From positions 4,925,677-4,989,676 of the forward strand of contig OZ014419.1 of NCBI GenBank assembly GCA_963965975.1: DNA of 64,000 nt, given 5' to 3'. The position numbers and the translations under genes were made by a program. The DNA is from Xestospongia bergquistia. Its lineage: Eukaryota > Porifera > Demospongiae > Haplosclerida > Petrosiidae. Within the stretch, counting starts at the first letter, position 1, and every line of letters begins with the position of its first letter. Positions 1 to 13,300 of the stretch are shown here, piece after piece. The notes beneath the pieces are model-generated. The model made no database searches and was not told the DNA's origin. It was given only the letters and a program-made list of their open reading frames with translations.

Positions 1-776
1 CCTTTAGTTAGTCCCATAGAGTCCATTGGTCTGAGCTGTTTACTTTGTTAACTTCAATCAATAGTCTAAACCTTCTAAAGTCTTTAATTTAAAGACTTTA
101 GAGTGTTAACGAAAAACAACTTACTAAACTGTTAATAACAGTTTAGTTAGTTAGTCCCATAGAGTCCTTTAGACTGAGCTGTTTACATTATTAACTTCAC
201 TCAATACTCGAATCCTTCTAAAGTCTTCAATTTAAAGACTTTAAAGTGTTAATGCAAACAAACTTACTAAACTGTTAATAACAGTTTATTTAGTTAGTCC
301 CATAGAGTCCTTTAGACTGAGCTGTGTACTTTATTAACTTCCATCAATAGTATAACCTTCTAAAGTCTTTAAAATAAAGACTTTAGAGTGTTAATGCAAA
401 CTAACTTATTAAAACTCTTAACAACTGTTCATATAGTTAGTCCCATAGAGTCCATTAGACTGAGCTGTTTACTTTGCTAACTTGACTCAATAGTCTAAAC
501 CTTCTAAAGTCTTTAATTTAAAGACTTTAGAGTGTTAAGGCAATACCAACTTACTAAACTGTTAATAACAGTCTATTTAGTTAGTCCCATAGAGTCTTTT
601 AGACTGAGCTGTTTACTTTATTAACTTCACTCAATAGTCTAAACCTTCTAAATCTTCAATTTAAAGCCTTTAGAGTGTTAATGCAAACCAAGTCACTAAA
701 CTGTTAATAACTGTTCATTTAGTTAGTCCCATAGAGTCCATTAGACTGAGCTGTTAACTTTTTTAACTTCAATCAA
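1..776 (+). repeat. Exact copy of 46771-47546
   Basis: Every base of 1-776 matches 46771-47546 in a line-by-line reading, including rare private variants (GTGTACTTTATTAAC, AAAATAAAGAC, AATCTTCAATTTAAAGCC). The match breaks at 777 (A here, T at 47547). It may extend left beyond the window. The block contains just over five monomers. A diverged relative starts at 45200. The break coincides with the start of the 15-mer HOR domain. Confidence 0.95.
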
Positions 777-2918
777 AAGTCTAAACCTTCTAAAGTGTTT
801 AATTTAAAGACTTTAGAGTGTTAATGCAAACCAACTTACTAAACTGTTAATAGCAGTTTATTTAGTTAGTCCCATAGAGTCCTTTAGACTGAGCTCTTTA
901 CTTTATTAACTTCAATCAATAGTCTAAACCTTCTAAAGTCTTTAATTTAAAGACTTTAGATTGTTAATGCAAACCAACTTACTAAACTGTTAATAACATT
1001 TTTCATAGTTAGTCCCATAGAGTCCTTTAGACTGAGTTGTTTACTTTATTAACTTCAATCAATAGTCTAAACCTTCTAAAGTCTTTAATTTAAAGACTTT
1101 AGAGTATTAATGCAAAACAACTTAATAACTGTTAATAACAGTTTTTTTAGTTACTCCCATACAGTCCTTTAGACTGAGCTGTTTACTCTATTAACTTCAA
1201 TCAATAGAGCAAACCTTCTAAAATCTTTAATTTAAAGACTTTAGAGTGTTAAAGCTAACCAACTTACTAAACTGTTAATAACAGTTTATTTAGTTAGTCC
1301 GATAGAGTCCATTTGACTGAGCTGTTTACTTTTTTAACTTCACTCAATAGTCTAAACCTTCTAAAGTCTTTAATTTAAAGACTTTAGAGTGTTAATGCAA
1401 ACCAACTTACTAAACTGTTAATAACATTTTATTTATTTAGTCCCATAGAGTCCTTTAAACTAAGCCGTTTACTTTATTAACTTCACTCAATAGTCTTAAC
1501 CTTCTAAAGTCTTTAATTTAAAGACTTTAGAGTGTTAATGCCAAAAACTTACTAAACTGTTAATAACATTTCATTTAGTTAGTGTCATAGAGTCCTTTAG
1601 ACTGAGCTGTTTACTTTGTTAACTTCAATCAATAGTCTAAACCTTCTAAAGTCTTTAATTTAAAGACTTTAGAGTGTTAATGCAAAGAAACTTACTAAAC
1701 TGTTAATAACAGTTTATTTAGTTAGATCCATAGAGTCCTTTAGACTGATCTGTTTACTTTCTTAACTTCACTCAATAGTCTAAACCTTCTAAAGTCTTTA
1801 TTTTAAAGACATTAGAGTGTTAATGCAAACCAACTTATTAAACAGTTAATAACAGTTTATTTAGTTAGTCCAATAGAGTCCTTTAGACTGAGCTGTTTAC
1901 TTAGTTATCTTCACTCAATAGTCTAAACCTTGTAAAGTCTTTAATTTAAAGACTTTAGAGCTTTAAAGCAAAGCAACTTACTAAACAGTTAATTACAGTT
2001 TATTTAGTTAGTCCCATAGACTCCTTTACACTGAGCTGTTTACTTTATTAACTTCACTCAATAGTCTAAACCTTCTAAAGTCTTTAATTTAAAGACTTTA
2101 GAGTGTTAATGCAAACGAACTTACTAAACTGTTAATAACAGTTTATTAAGTTAGTCCCATAGAGTCCATTATACTGAGCTGTTTACTTTGTCAACTTCAA
2201 TCAATAGTCTAAACCTTCTAAAGTCTTTAATTTAAAGACTTTAAAGTGTGAAAGCAAAGCAACTTACTAAACTGTTAATAACAGTTTATTTAGTTAGTCC
2301 CATAGAGTCCTTTATACTGAGCTGTTTACTTTATGAACTTCACTCAATAGTCTAAACCTTCTAAAGTCTTTAATTTAAAGACTATAGAGTGTTAAGTCAA
2401 ACCAACTTACTAAACTGTTAATAACATTTTATTTAGTTAGTCCCATAGAGTCCTTTAGACTGAGCTGTTTACTTTAGTAACTTCACTCAATAGTCTAAAC
2501 CTTCTAAAGTCTTTAATTTAAAGACTTTAGAGTGTTAAGGCAAACCAACTTACTAAACTGTTAATAACAGTTTATTTAGTTAGTCCCATAGATTCCTTTA
2601 CAATGAGCTGTTTACATTAATAACTTCAATCAATGGTCTTAACGTTCTAAAGTCTTTAATTTAAAGACTTTAAAGTGTTAATGAAAACCAACTTACTAAA
2701 CGGTTAATAACAGTTCATTTATTTAGTACCAGAGAGTCCTTTAGACTGAGCTGTTTACTTTATTAACTTCACTCAATAGTCTAAACCTTCCAAAGTCTTT
2801 AATTTAAAAACTTTAGAGTGTTAATGCAAACAAACTTACTAAACTGTTAATAACAGTTTATTTAGTTAGTCCCATAGAGTTTTTTAGACTGAGCTGTTTA
2901 CTTTATTAACTTCACTCA
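777..2918 (+). repeat. 15-mer HOR domain, copy 1
   Basis: First copy of a higher-order repeat of 15 monomers (15 x 143 = 2145; observed 2142-2145). Marker monomers in order: TAATAGCAGTTTAT (851), GACTGAGTTG (1029), left-arm variant CTAAAATC (1217), TAAGCCG (1461), TTTATTAAGTTAG (2145) and TTTACAATGAGC (2597). The same ordered markers recur in the next copies. Confidence 0.8.
1217..1245. repeat. Palindrome with left-arm change only
   Basis: Left arm TCTAAAATCTTTAA with the right arm still at consensus TTAAAGACTTTAGA, giving one mismatched pair. It occupies the HOR slot that carries the two-arm variant at 7936 and 10080, so it represents the probable intermediate state. Confidence 0.9.
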
Positions 2919-4922
2919 ATAGTCTAAACCTTCTAAAGTCTTTAATTTAAAGACTTTAGTGTGTTAACACAAACCAACTTACTAAACTGTTAATAGCAGT
3001 TTATTTAGTTAGTCCCATAGACTCCTTTAGACTGAGCTGTTTACTTTATTAACTTCACTCAATAGTCTAAACCTTCTAAAGTCTTTAATTTAAAGACTTT
3101 AGAGTGTTAATGCAAACCAACTTACTAAACTGTTAATAACATTTTACATAGTTAGTCCCATAGAGTCCTTTAGACTGAGTTGTTTACTTTATTAACATCA
3201 CTCAATAGTCAAAACCTTCTAAAGTCCTTAATTTAAAGACTTTAGAGTGTTAATGCAAAACAACTTACTAAACTGTTAATAACATTTTATTTTGTTACTC
3301 CCATAGAGTCCTTTAGACTGAGCTGTTTACTCTATTAACTTCAATCAATATTGCAAACCTTCTAAAATCTTTAATTTAAAGACTTTAGAGTGTTAAGGCA
3401 AACCAACTTACTAAACTGTTAATAACAGTTTATTTAGTTAGTCCGATAGAGTCCATTAGACTGAGCTGTTTACTTTTTTAACTTCACTCAATAGTCTAAA
3501 CCTTCTAAAGTCTTTAATTTAAAGACTTTAGAGTGTTAATGCAAACCAACTTACTAAACTGTTAATAACATTTTATTTAGTTAGTCCCATAGAGTCCCTT
3601 AAACTAAGCCGTTTACTTTATTGACTTCACTCAATAGTCTTAACCTTCCAAAGTCTTTAATTTAAAGACTTTAGAATGTTAATGCCAAAAACTTACTAAA
3701 CTGTTAATAACATTTCATTTAGTTAGTCTCATAGAGTCCTTTAGACTAATCTCTTTACTCTGTTAACTTCAATCAATAGTCTAAACCTTCTAAAGTCTTT
3801 AATTTAAAGACTTTAGAGTGTTAATGCAAAGAAACCTACTAAACTGTTAATAAAAGTTTATTTAGTTAGTCCCATAGAGTCCTTTAGACTGAGCTGTTTA
3901 CTTTCTTAACTTCACTCAATAGTCTAAACCTTCTAAAGTCTTTATTTTAAAGACATTAGAGTGTTAATGCAAACCAACTTATTAAACTATTAGTAACAGT
4001 TTATTTTGTTAGTCCAATAGAGTCCTTTAGACTGAGCTGTTTACTTAGTTATCTTCACTCAATAGTCTAAGCCTAGTAAAGTCTTTAATTTAAAGACTTT
4101 AAAGCTTTAAAGCAAAGCAACTTACTAAACAGTTAATTACAGTTTATTTAGTTAGTCCCATAGAGTCCTTTACAATGAGCTGTTTACTTTATTAACTTCA
4201 CTCAATAGTCTAAACCTTCTAAAGTCTTTAATTTAAAGACTTTAGAGTGTTAATGCAAACCAACTTAATAAACTGTTAATAACAGTTTGTTAAGTTAGTC
4301 CCATAGAGTCCATTAGACTGAGCTGTTTACTTTGTTAACTTCAATCAATAGTCTAAACCTTCTAAAGTCTTTAATTTAAAGACTTTAAAGTGTTAAAGCA
4401 AAGCAACTTAATAAAAACTGATAATAACAGTTTATCTAGTTAGTCCCATAGAGTCCTTTAGACTGAGCTGTTTACTTTATTTACTTCACTAAATAGTCTA
4501 AACCTTCTAAAGTCTTTAATTTAAAGACTATAGAGTGTTAAGGCAAACCAACTTACTAAACTGTTAATAACAGTTTATTTAGTTAGTCCCATAGAGTCCT
4601 TTACAATGAGCTCTTTACATTAATAACTTCAATCAATGGTCTTAACATTCTAAAGTCTTTAATTTAAAGACTTTAGAGTGTTAAAGCAAACCAACTTACA
4701 AAACAGTTAATAACAGTTTATTTAGTTAGACCCATAGAGACCTTTAGACTGAGCTGTTTACTTTATTAACTTCACTCAATAGTCTAACCCATCCAAAGTC
4801 TTTAATTTAAAGACTTTAGAGTGTTAATGCAAACAAACTTACTAAACTGTTAATAACAGTTTATTTAGTTAGTCCCATAGAGTCCTTTACTCTGAGCTGT
4901 TTGCTTTATTAACTTCACTCAA
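2919..4922 (+). repeat. 15-mer HOR domain, copy 2 (14 monomers)
   Basis: Markers repeat at offset about 2143-2144 from copy 1: the GACTGAGTTG monomer near 3172, the CTAAAATC monomer at 3361, TAAGCCG at 3605, the TTAAGTTAG monomer near 4289 and TTTACAATGAGC at 4600. The last marker and the next TAGCAG monomer (4997) are only about 2003 bp after their copy-1 equivalents, so one monomer was lost in this copy. Confidence 0.75.
3361..3389. repeat. Palindrome with left-arm change only (HOR copy 2)
   Basis: Same single-arm state as at 1217, exactly 2144 bp later, in the equivalent slot of the second HOR copy. Confidence 0.9.
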
Positions 4923-7494
4923 TAGTCTAAACCTTCTAAAGTCTTTAATTTAAAGACTTTAGTGTGTTAACACAAACCAACTTACTAAACTGTTAATAGC
5001 AGTTTATTTAGTTAGACCCATAGATCCTTTAGACTGAGCTGTTTACTTTATTAACTTCACTCAATAGTCTAAACCTTCTAAAGTCTTTAATTTAAAGACT
5101 TAAGAGTGTTAATGCAAACAAACTTACGAAACTCTTTGTAGCAGTTTATTTAGTTAGTCCCATAGAGTCCTTTAGACTAAGCTGTTTACTTTATTAACTT
5201 CACTCAATAGTCTAAACCTTCTAATGTCTTTAATTTAAAGACTTTAGAGTGTTAATGCAAACACACTTATTAAACTGTTAATAACAGTTTATTTATTTAG
5301 TCCCATAGAGTCCTTTAGACTGAGCTGTTTACTTTGTTAACTTCACTCAATAGTCTAAGCCTTCTAAAGTCTTTAATTTTTAGACTTTAGACTGTTAATG
5401 CAAACCAACTTACTAAACTGTTAATAACAGTTGATTTAGTTAGTCCCAAAGAGTCCATTAGACTGAGCTGTTTACTTTGTTAACTTCAATCAATAGTATA
5501 AACTTCTAAAGTCTTTAATTTGAAGACTTTATAGTGTTAAGGCAAACAAACTTACTAAACTGTTAATAACAGTTTATTTAGTTAGTCCCATAGAATCCTT
5601 TAGACTGAGCTGTGTACTTTATTAACTTCACTCAATAGTCTAAACCTTCTAAAGTCTTTAATTTAAAGACTTTAGAGAGTTAATGCAAACCAACTTACTA
5701 AACTGTTAATAACAGTTTATTTATTTAGTCCCGTAGAGTCCTTTAGACTGAGCTGTTTACTTTATTAACTTCACTCAATAGTCTAAACCTTCTAAAGTCT
5801 TTAATTTAAAGACTATAGAGTGTTAAGGCAAACCAACTTACTAAACTGTTAATAAGAGTTTATTTAGTTAGTCCCATAGAATCGTTTAGACTGAGCTGTT
5901 TACTTTATTAAATTCACTCAATAGTCTAAAACTTATAAAGTCTTTAACTTAAAGACCATAGACTGTTAAGGCAAACCAACTTACTAAAATGTTAATAACA
6001 GTTTATTTAGTTGGTTACATAGGATCCTTTAGACTGAGCTGTTTACTTTATTAACTTCACTCAATAGTCTAAACCTTCTAAAGTCTTTAATTTAAAGACT
6101 TTAGAGTGTTATTGCAAACGAACTTACTAAACTGTTAATAACAGTTTATTAAGTTAGTCCCATTGAGTCCATTATACTGAGCTGTTTACTTTGTTAACTT
6201 CAATCAATAGTCTAAACCTTCTAAAGTCTTTAATTTAAAGACTTTGAAGTGTTAAAGCAAAGCAACTTACTAAACTGTTAATAACAGTTTATTTAGTTAG
6301 TCCCATAGAGTCCTTTAGACTGAGCTGTTTACTTTATTAACTTCACTCAATAGTCTAAACCTTCTAAAGTCTTTAATTTAAAGACTTTAGAGTGTTAATG
6401 CAAACAAACTTACGAAACTCTTCGTAGCAGTTTATTTAGTTAGTCCCATTGAGTCCTTTAGACTACGCTGTTTACTTTATTAACTTCACTCAATAGTCTA
6501 AACCTTCTAATGTCTTTAATTTAAGGACTTTAGAGTGTTAATGCATACAAACTTACTCAACTGTTAATAACAGTTTATTTACTTAGTCCCATAGAGTCCT
6601 TTAGACTGAGCTGTTTACTTTATTAACTTCACTCAATAGTCTAAACCTTCTAAAGTCTTTAATTTAAAGACTTTAGAGTGTTAATGCAAACGAACTTACT
6701 AAACTGTCAATAACAGTTTATTAAGTTAGTCCCATAGAGTCCATTATACTGAGCTGTTTACTTTGTTAACTTCAATCAATAGTCTAAACCTTCTAAAGTC
6801 TTTAATTTAAAGACTTTAAAGTGTTAAAGCAAAGCAACTCACTAAACTGTTAATAACAGTTTATTTAGTTAGTCCCATAGAGTCCTTTAGACTGAGCTGT
6901 TTACTTTATTAACTTCACTCAATAGTCTAAACCTTCTAAAGTCTTTAATTTAAAGACTATAGAGTGTTAAGGCAAACCAACTTACTAAACTGTTAATAAC
7001 AGTTTATTTAGTTAGTCGCATCGAATCCTTTAGACTGAGCTCTTTACTTAGTTAACTTCACTCAATAGTCTAAACCTTCTAAAGTCTTTAATTTAAAGAC
7101 TTTAGAGTGCGAAGGCAAACCAACTTACTAAACTGTTAATAACAGTTTATTTAGTTAGTCCCATAGAGTCCTTTACAATGAGCTCTTTACATTAATAACT
7201 TAAATCAATGGTCTTAACATTCTAAAGTCTTTAATTTAAAGACTTTAGAGTGTTAATGCAAACCAACTTACTAAACGGTTAATAACAGTTTATTTATTTA
7301 GTCCCATAGAGTCCTTTAGACTGAGCTGTTTACTTTATTAACTTCTCTCAATAGTCTAAACCTTCCAAAGTCTTTAATTTAAAGACTTTAGAGTGTTAAT
7401 GCAAACAAACTCACTAAACTGTTAATAACATTTTATTTAGTTAGTCCCATAGAGTCCTTTAGACTGAGCTGTTTGCTTTATTAACTTCACTCAA
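4923..7494 (+). repeat. Rearranged HOR copy (18 monomers)
   Basis: The distance from the TAGCAG monomer at 4997 to the next at 7569 is 2572 bp, 18 monomers instead of 15, and the marker order is disturbed. Within it a two-monomer block with the rare TACGAAACTC variant at 5125 recurs at 6411 (offset 1286, 9 monomers), and the TTTATTAAGTTAG monomer recurs at about 6150 and 6721 (4 monomers). This looks like a HOR copy enlarged by small duplications. Confidence 0.65.
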
Positions 7495-9638
7495 TAGTCT
7501 AAACCTTCTAAAGTGTTTAATTTAAAGACTTTAGTTTGTTAACACAAACCAACTTACTAAACTGTTAATAGCAGTTTATTTAGTTAGTCCCATAGACTCC
7601 TTTAGACTGAGCTGTTTACTTTATTAACTTCACTCAATAGTCTAAACCTTCTAAAGTCTTTAATTTAAAGACTTTAGAGTGTTAATGCAAACCAACATAC
7701 TAAACTGTTAATTACATTTTACATAGTTAGTCCCATAGAGTCCTTTAGACTGAGTTGTTTACTTTATTAACTTCACTCAATAGTCTAAACCTTCTAAAGT
7801 CCTTAATTTAAAGACTTTAGAGTGTTAATGCAAAACAACTTACTAAACTGTTAATAACAGTTTATTTTGTTACTCCCATAGAGTCCTTTAGACTGAGCTG
7901 TTTACTCTATTAACTTCAATCAATAGTGCAAACCTTCTAAAATCTTTAATTTAAAGATTTTAGAGTGTTAAGGCAAACAAACTTACTAAACTGTTAATAA
8001 CAGTTTATTTAGTTAGTCCGATAGAGTCCATTAGACTGAGCGGTTTACTTTTTTAAATTCACACAATAGTCTAAACATTCTAAAGTCTTTAATTTAAAGA
8101 CTTTAGAGTGTTAATGCAAACCAACTTACTAAACTGTTAATAACATTTTATTTAGTTAGTCCCATAGAGTCCCTTAAACTAAGCTTTTTACTTTATTGGC
8201 TTCACTCAATAGTCTTAACCTTCTAAAGTCTTTAATTTAAAGACTTTAGAGTGTTAATGCCAAAAACTTACTAAACTGTTAATAACATTTCATTTAGTTA
8301 GTCTCATAGAGTCCTTTAGACTGATCTGTTTACTTTGTTAACTTCAATCAATAGTCTAAACATTCCAAAGTCTTTAATTTAAAGACTTTAGAGTGTTAAT
8401 GCAAAGAAACTTACTAAACTGTTAATAAAAGTTTATTTAGTTAGTCCCATAGAGTCCTTTAGACTGAGCTGTTTACTTTCTTAACTTCACTCAATAGTCT
8501 AAACCTTCTAAAGTCTTTACTTTAAAGAAATTAGAGTGTTGATGCAAACCAACTTATTAAACTATTAATAACAGTTTATTTTGTTAGTCCAATAGAGTCC
8601 TTTAGACTGAGCTGTTTACTTAGTTATCTTCACTCAATAGTCTAAACCTTGTAAAGTCTTTAATTTAAAGACTTTAGACCTTTAAAGCAAAGCAACTTAC
8701 TAAACAGTTAATTACAGTTTATTTAGTTAGTCCCATAGAGTCCTTTACAATGAGCTGTTTACTTTATTAACTTCACTCAATAGTCTAAACCTTCTAAAGT
8801 CTTTAATTTAAAGACTTTAGAGTGTTAATGCAAACCAACTTACTTAGCTGTTAATAACAGTTTATTAAGTTAGTCCCATAGTGTCCATTATACTGAGCTG
8901 TTTACTTTGTTAACTTCAATCAACAGTCTAAACCTTCGAAAGTCTTTAATTTAAAGAGTTTAAAGTGTTAAAGCAAAGCAACTTACTAAACTGTTAATAA
9001 CAGTTTATCTAGTTAGTCCCATAGAGTCCTTTAGACTGAGCTGTTTACTTTATTAACTTCACTAAATAGTCTAAACCTTCTAAAGTCTTTAATTTAAAGA
9101 CTATTAGAGTGTTAAGGCAAACCAACATACTAAACTGTTAATAACAGTTTATTTAGTTAGTCCCATAGAATCCTTTAGACTGAGCTGTTTACTTAGTTAA
9201 CTTCACTCAATAGTCTAAGCCTTCTAAAGTCTTTAATTTAAAGATTTTAAAGTGTTAAGGCAAACCAACTTACTAAACTGTTAATAACAGTTTAGTTAGT
9301 TAGTCCCATAGAGTCCTTTACAATGAGCTGTTTACATTAATAACTTCAAACAATGGTCTTAACATTCTAAAGTCTTTAATTTAAAGACTTTAGAGTGTTA
9401 ATGCAAACCAACTTACAAAACGGTTAATAACAGTTTATTTAGTTAGTCCCACAGAGTCCTTTAGACTGAGCTGTTTACTTTATTAACTTCACTCAATAGT
9501 CTAAACCTTCCAAAGTCTTTAATTTAAAGACTTTAGAGTGTTAATGCAAACAAACTCACTAAACTGTTAATAACAGTTTATTTAGTTAGTCCCATAGAGT
9601 CCTTTAGACTGAGCTGTTTGCTCTATTAACTTCACTCA
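7495..9638 (+). repeat. 15-mer HOR domain, copy 4
   Basis: Full 15-mer. TAGCAG monomer 7569, GACTGAGTTG 7747, two-arm palindrome variant 7936-7964, TAAGCTTTTTAC 8180, TTAAGTTAG about 8864, TTTACAATGAGC 9317. Nearly identical to copy 5 at offset 2144: in the 420 bp from 7561 I counted two differences. Confidence 0.85.
7936..7964. repeat. Palindrome with matched changes in both arms (ATC/GAT)
   Basis: The 29-bp palindrome here reads TCTAAAATCTTTAA, T, TTAAAGATTTTAGA. Relative to consensus the left arm has G to A and the right arm has C to T at the mirrored position, so the dyad stays perfect. The copy at 10080-10108 is the same. The equivalent monomers in HOR copies 1 and 2 (1217 and 3361) have only the left change. 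Confidence 0.92.
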
Positions 9639-11195
9639 ATAGTCTAAACCTCTAAAGTGTTTAATTTAAAGACTTTAGTTTGTTAACACAAACCAACTTA
9701 CTAAACTGTTAATAGCAGTTTATTTAGTTAGTCCCATAGACTCCTTTAGACTGAGCTGTTTACTTTATTAACTTCACTCAATAGTCTAAACCTTCTAAAG
9801 TCTTTAATTTAAAGACTTTAGAGTGTTAATGCAAACCAACATACTAAACTGTTAATAACATTTTACATAGTTAGTCCCATAGAGTCCTTTAGACTGAGTT
9901 GTTTACTTTATTAACTTCACTCAATAGTCTAAACCTTCTAAAGTCCTTAATTTAAAGACTTTAGAGTGTTAATGCAAAACAACTTACTAAACTGTTAATA
10001 ACAGTTTATTTTGTTACTCCCATAGAGTCCTTTAGACTGAGCTGTTTACTCTATTAACTTCAATCAATAGTGCAAACCTTCTAAAATCTTTAATTTAAAG
10101 ATTTTAGAGTGTTAAGGCAAACCAACTTACTAAACTGTTAATAACAGTTTATTTAGTTAGTCCGATAGAGTCCATTAGACTGAGCTGTTTACTTTTTTAA
10201 CTTCACTCAATAGTCTAAACCTTCTAAAGTCTTTAATTTAAAGACTTTAGAGTGTTAATGCAAACCAACTTACTAAACTGTTAATAACATTTTATTTAGT
10301 TAGTCCCATAGAGTCCCTTAAACTAAGCTTTTTACTTTATTGGCTTCACTCAATAGTCTTAACCTTCTAAAGTCTTTAATTTAAAGACTTTAGAGTGTTA
10401 ATGCCAAAAACTTACTAAACTGTTAATAACATTTCATTTAGTTAGTCTCATAGAGTCCTTTAGACTGATCTGTTTACTTTGTTAACTTCAATCCATAGTC
10501 TAAACATTCCAAAGTCTTTAATTTAAAGACTTTAGAGTGTTAATACAAAGAAACTTACTAAACTGTTAATAAAAGTTTATTTAGTTAGTCCCATAGAGTC
10601 CTTTAGACTGAGCTGTTTACTTTCTTAACTTCACTCAATAGTCTAAACCTTCTAAAGTCTTTACTTTAAAGAAATTAGAGTGTTAATGCAAACCAACTTA
10701 TTAAACTATTAATAACAGTTTATTTTGTTAGTCCCATAGAGTCCTTTAGACTGAGCTGTTTACTTAGTTATCTTCACTCAATAGTCTAAACCTTGTAAAG
10801 TCTTTAATTTAAAGACTTTAGACCTTTAAAGCAAAGCAACTTACTAAACAGTTAAATACAGTTTATTTAGTTAGTCCCATAGAGTCCTTTACAATGAGCT
10901 GTTTACTTTATTAACTTCACTCAATAGTCTAAACCTTCTAAAGTCTTTAATTTAAAGACTTTGGAGTGTTAATGCAAACCAACTTACTAAACTGTTAATA
11001 AAAGTTTATTAAGTTAGTCCCATAGTGTCCATTATACTGAGCTGTTTACTTTGTTAACTTCAATCAACAGTCTAAACCTTCGAAAGTCTTTAATTTAAAG
11101 AGTTTAAAGTGTTAAAGCAAAGCAACTTACTAAACTGTTAATAACAGTTTATCTAGTTAGTCCCATAGAGTCCTTTAGACTGAGCTGTTTACTTT
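9639..11195 (+). repeat. 15-mer HOR domain, copy 5 (truncated)
   Basis: Matches copy 4 at offset 2144 (TAGCAG 9713, two-arm palindrome variant 10080-10108, TAAGCTTTTTAC 10324, TTAAGTTAG about 11008). Similarity ends near 11195, where copy 4 reads TTTATTAACTTCACTAAATAG and this copy TTTAATAACTTCACTCAATAG. This is the right edge of the 15-mer domain. Confidence 0.85.
10080..10108. repeat. Palindrome with matched changes in both arms (second copy)
   Basis: Same two-arm variant as at 7936, exactly one HOR period (2144 bp) later. It is inherited by duplication of the HOR, not an independent event. Confidence 0.92.
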
Positions 11196-11454
11196 AATAA
11201 CTTCACTCAATAGTCTAAACCTTCTAAAGTCTTTAATTTAAAGACTTTAGAGTGTTAATGCAAACCAACTTACTAAACTGATAATAACAGTATATTTAGT
11301 TAGTCCCATAGAGTCCTTTAGACTGAGCTGTTTACTTTGTTAACTTCAATCAATAGTCTAAACCTTCTAAGGTCTTTAATTTAAAGACTTTAAAGTGTTA
11401 AAGCAAAGCAACTTACTAAACTGTTAATAACAGTTTATCTAGTTAGTCCCATAG

Positions 11455-12885
11455 AGTCCTTTTGACTGAGCTGTTTACTTTATTAACTTCACTCAATAGT
11501 CTAAACCTTCTAAAGTCTTTAATTGAAAGACTATAAGTGTTAAGGCAAACAAACTCACTAAACTGTTAATAACAGTTTATTTAGTTAGTCCCATAGAATC
11601 CTTTAGACTGAGCTGCTTAATTTATTAAGTTCACTCAATAGTCTAAACCTTCTAAAGTCTTAATTGAAAGACTTGAGAGTGTTAATGCAAACCAACTTAA
11701 TAAACTATTAATAACAGTTTATTTAGTTAGTCCCATAGAGTCCTTCAGACTGAGCTGTTTACTTTGTTAACTTCACTCAATAGTCTAAACCTTATATAGT
11801 CTTTAATTTAAAGACTTTAGAGGGTTAAGGCAGACCAACTTACTAAACTGTTAATAACAGTTTATTTAGTTAGTCCCATAGAGTCCTTTACACTGAGATG
11901 TTCACTTTAATAACTTCACTCAATAGTCTAAACCTTCTAAAGTCTTTAATTTAAAGACTTTAGAGTGTTAATGCAAACCAACTTACTAAACTATTAATAA
12001 CAGTTTTTTTAGTTAGTCCCATAGAGTCCTTTAGACTGAGCTGTTTACTTTGTTAACTTCACTCAATGCTCTAAATCTTCTAAAGTCTTTTATTTAAAGA
12101 CTTTATAGTGTTACAGCTAAGCAACTTACTAAACTGTTAATAACAGTTTATCTTGTTAGTCCCATAGAGTCCTTTAGACGGAGGTGTTTACTTTATTAAC
12201 TTCACTCAATAGTCTAAACCTTCTAAAGTCTTTAATTGAAAGACTATAGAGTTATAAGGCACACCAACTTACTAAACTGGTAATAACAGTTTATTTATTT
12301 AGTCCCATAGAATCCTTTTGACTGAGCTCTTTACTTTATTAACTTCACTCAATACTCTAAACCTTCTAAAGTCTTCAATTGAAAGACTTTAGAGTGTTAA
12401 TGCAAACCAACTTACTAAACTATTAATAACAGTTTATTTAGTTAGTCTCATAGAGTCGTTTAGACTGAGCTGTTTACTTAGTTAACTTCAATCAATAGTC
12501 TAAACCTTCTAAAGTCTTTAATTTAAAGACTTTAGAATGTTAAGGCAAACCAACTTACTAAACAGTTAATAACAGTTTATTTAGTTAGTCCCATAGAGTC
12601 CTTTACACTGAGATGTTTACCTTAATAACTTCACTCAATAGTCTAAACCTTCTAAAGTCTTTAATTTAAAGACTTTAGAGTGTTAATGCAAACCAACTTA
12701 CTAAACTATTAATAACAGTTTTTTTAGTTAGTCCCATAGAGTCCTTTAGACTGAGCTGTTTACTTAGTTAAGTTGACTCAATAGTCTAAACCTTCTAAAG
12801 TCTTTAATTTAAAGACTTTAGAGTGTTAAGGCAAACGAACTTACTAAACTGTTAATAACAGTTTATTTAGTTAGTCCCATGGAGT
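11455..12885 (+). repeat. 5-mer HOR, two copies
   Basis: Markers repeat at 715 bp (5 x 143): CACTGAGATG at 11891 and 12606, and CAGTTTTTTTAG at 12001 and 12716. The variant TTTAATTGAAAGAC recurs at about 712 bp (11519 and 12231). The edges are approximate. The copies are clearly more diverged from each other than the last two copies of the 15-mer domain. Confidence 0.65.
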
Positions 12886-13300
12886 CCTTTACACTTAGCT
12901 TTTTACTTTAATAACTTCACTCAATAGTCTAAACCTTCGAAAGTCTTTAATTCAAAGACTTTAGATTGTTAATGCAAACCAACTTGCTAAACTGTTAATA
13001 ACAGGTCATTTATTTAGTCCCATAGAGTCCATTAGACTGAGCTGTTAACTTTGTTAACTTCGATCAATAGTCTAAACCTTCTAAAGTCTTTAATTTAAAG
13101 ACTTGAGAGTGTTAAAGCAAAGCAACTTACTAAACAGTTAATAAGAGTTAATTTAGTTAATCCCATAGAGTCCTTTAGACTGAGCTGTTTACTTTATTAA
13201 CTTCACTCAATAGTCTAAACCTTCTAAAGTCTTTAATTTAAAGACTTAACAGTGTTAATGCAAACCAACTTACTAAACTGTTAATAACAGTTTATTTAGT

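Noticed and set aside
1..776. Terminal direct repeat or circular-molecule overlap, because the window start recurs at 46771
   Set aside because: The right copy is internal and followed by 16 kb of further satellite that does not repeat the sequence after 777, so it is not the end overlap of a 46.8-kb circle as the window stands; left as a duplication or possible assembly problem.
9241..9262. Right-arm change AAGATTTTAAAG as a third compensatory case
   Set aside because: The left arm of this monomer is unchanged (CTAAAGTCTTTAA), so it is an unmatched mutation and in fact counts against strict covariation.
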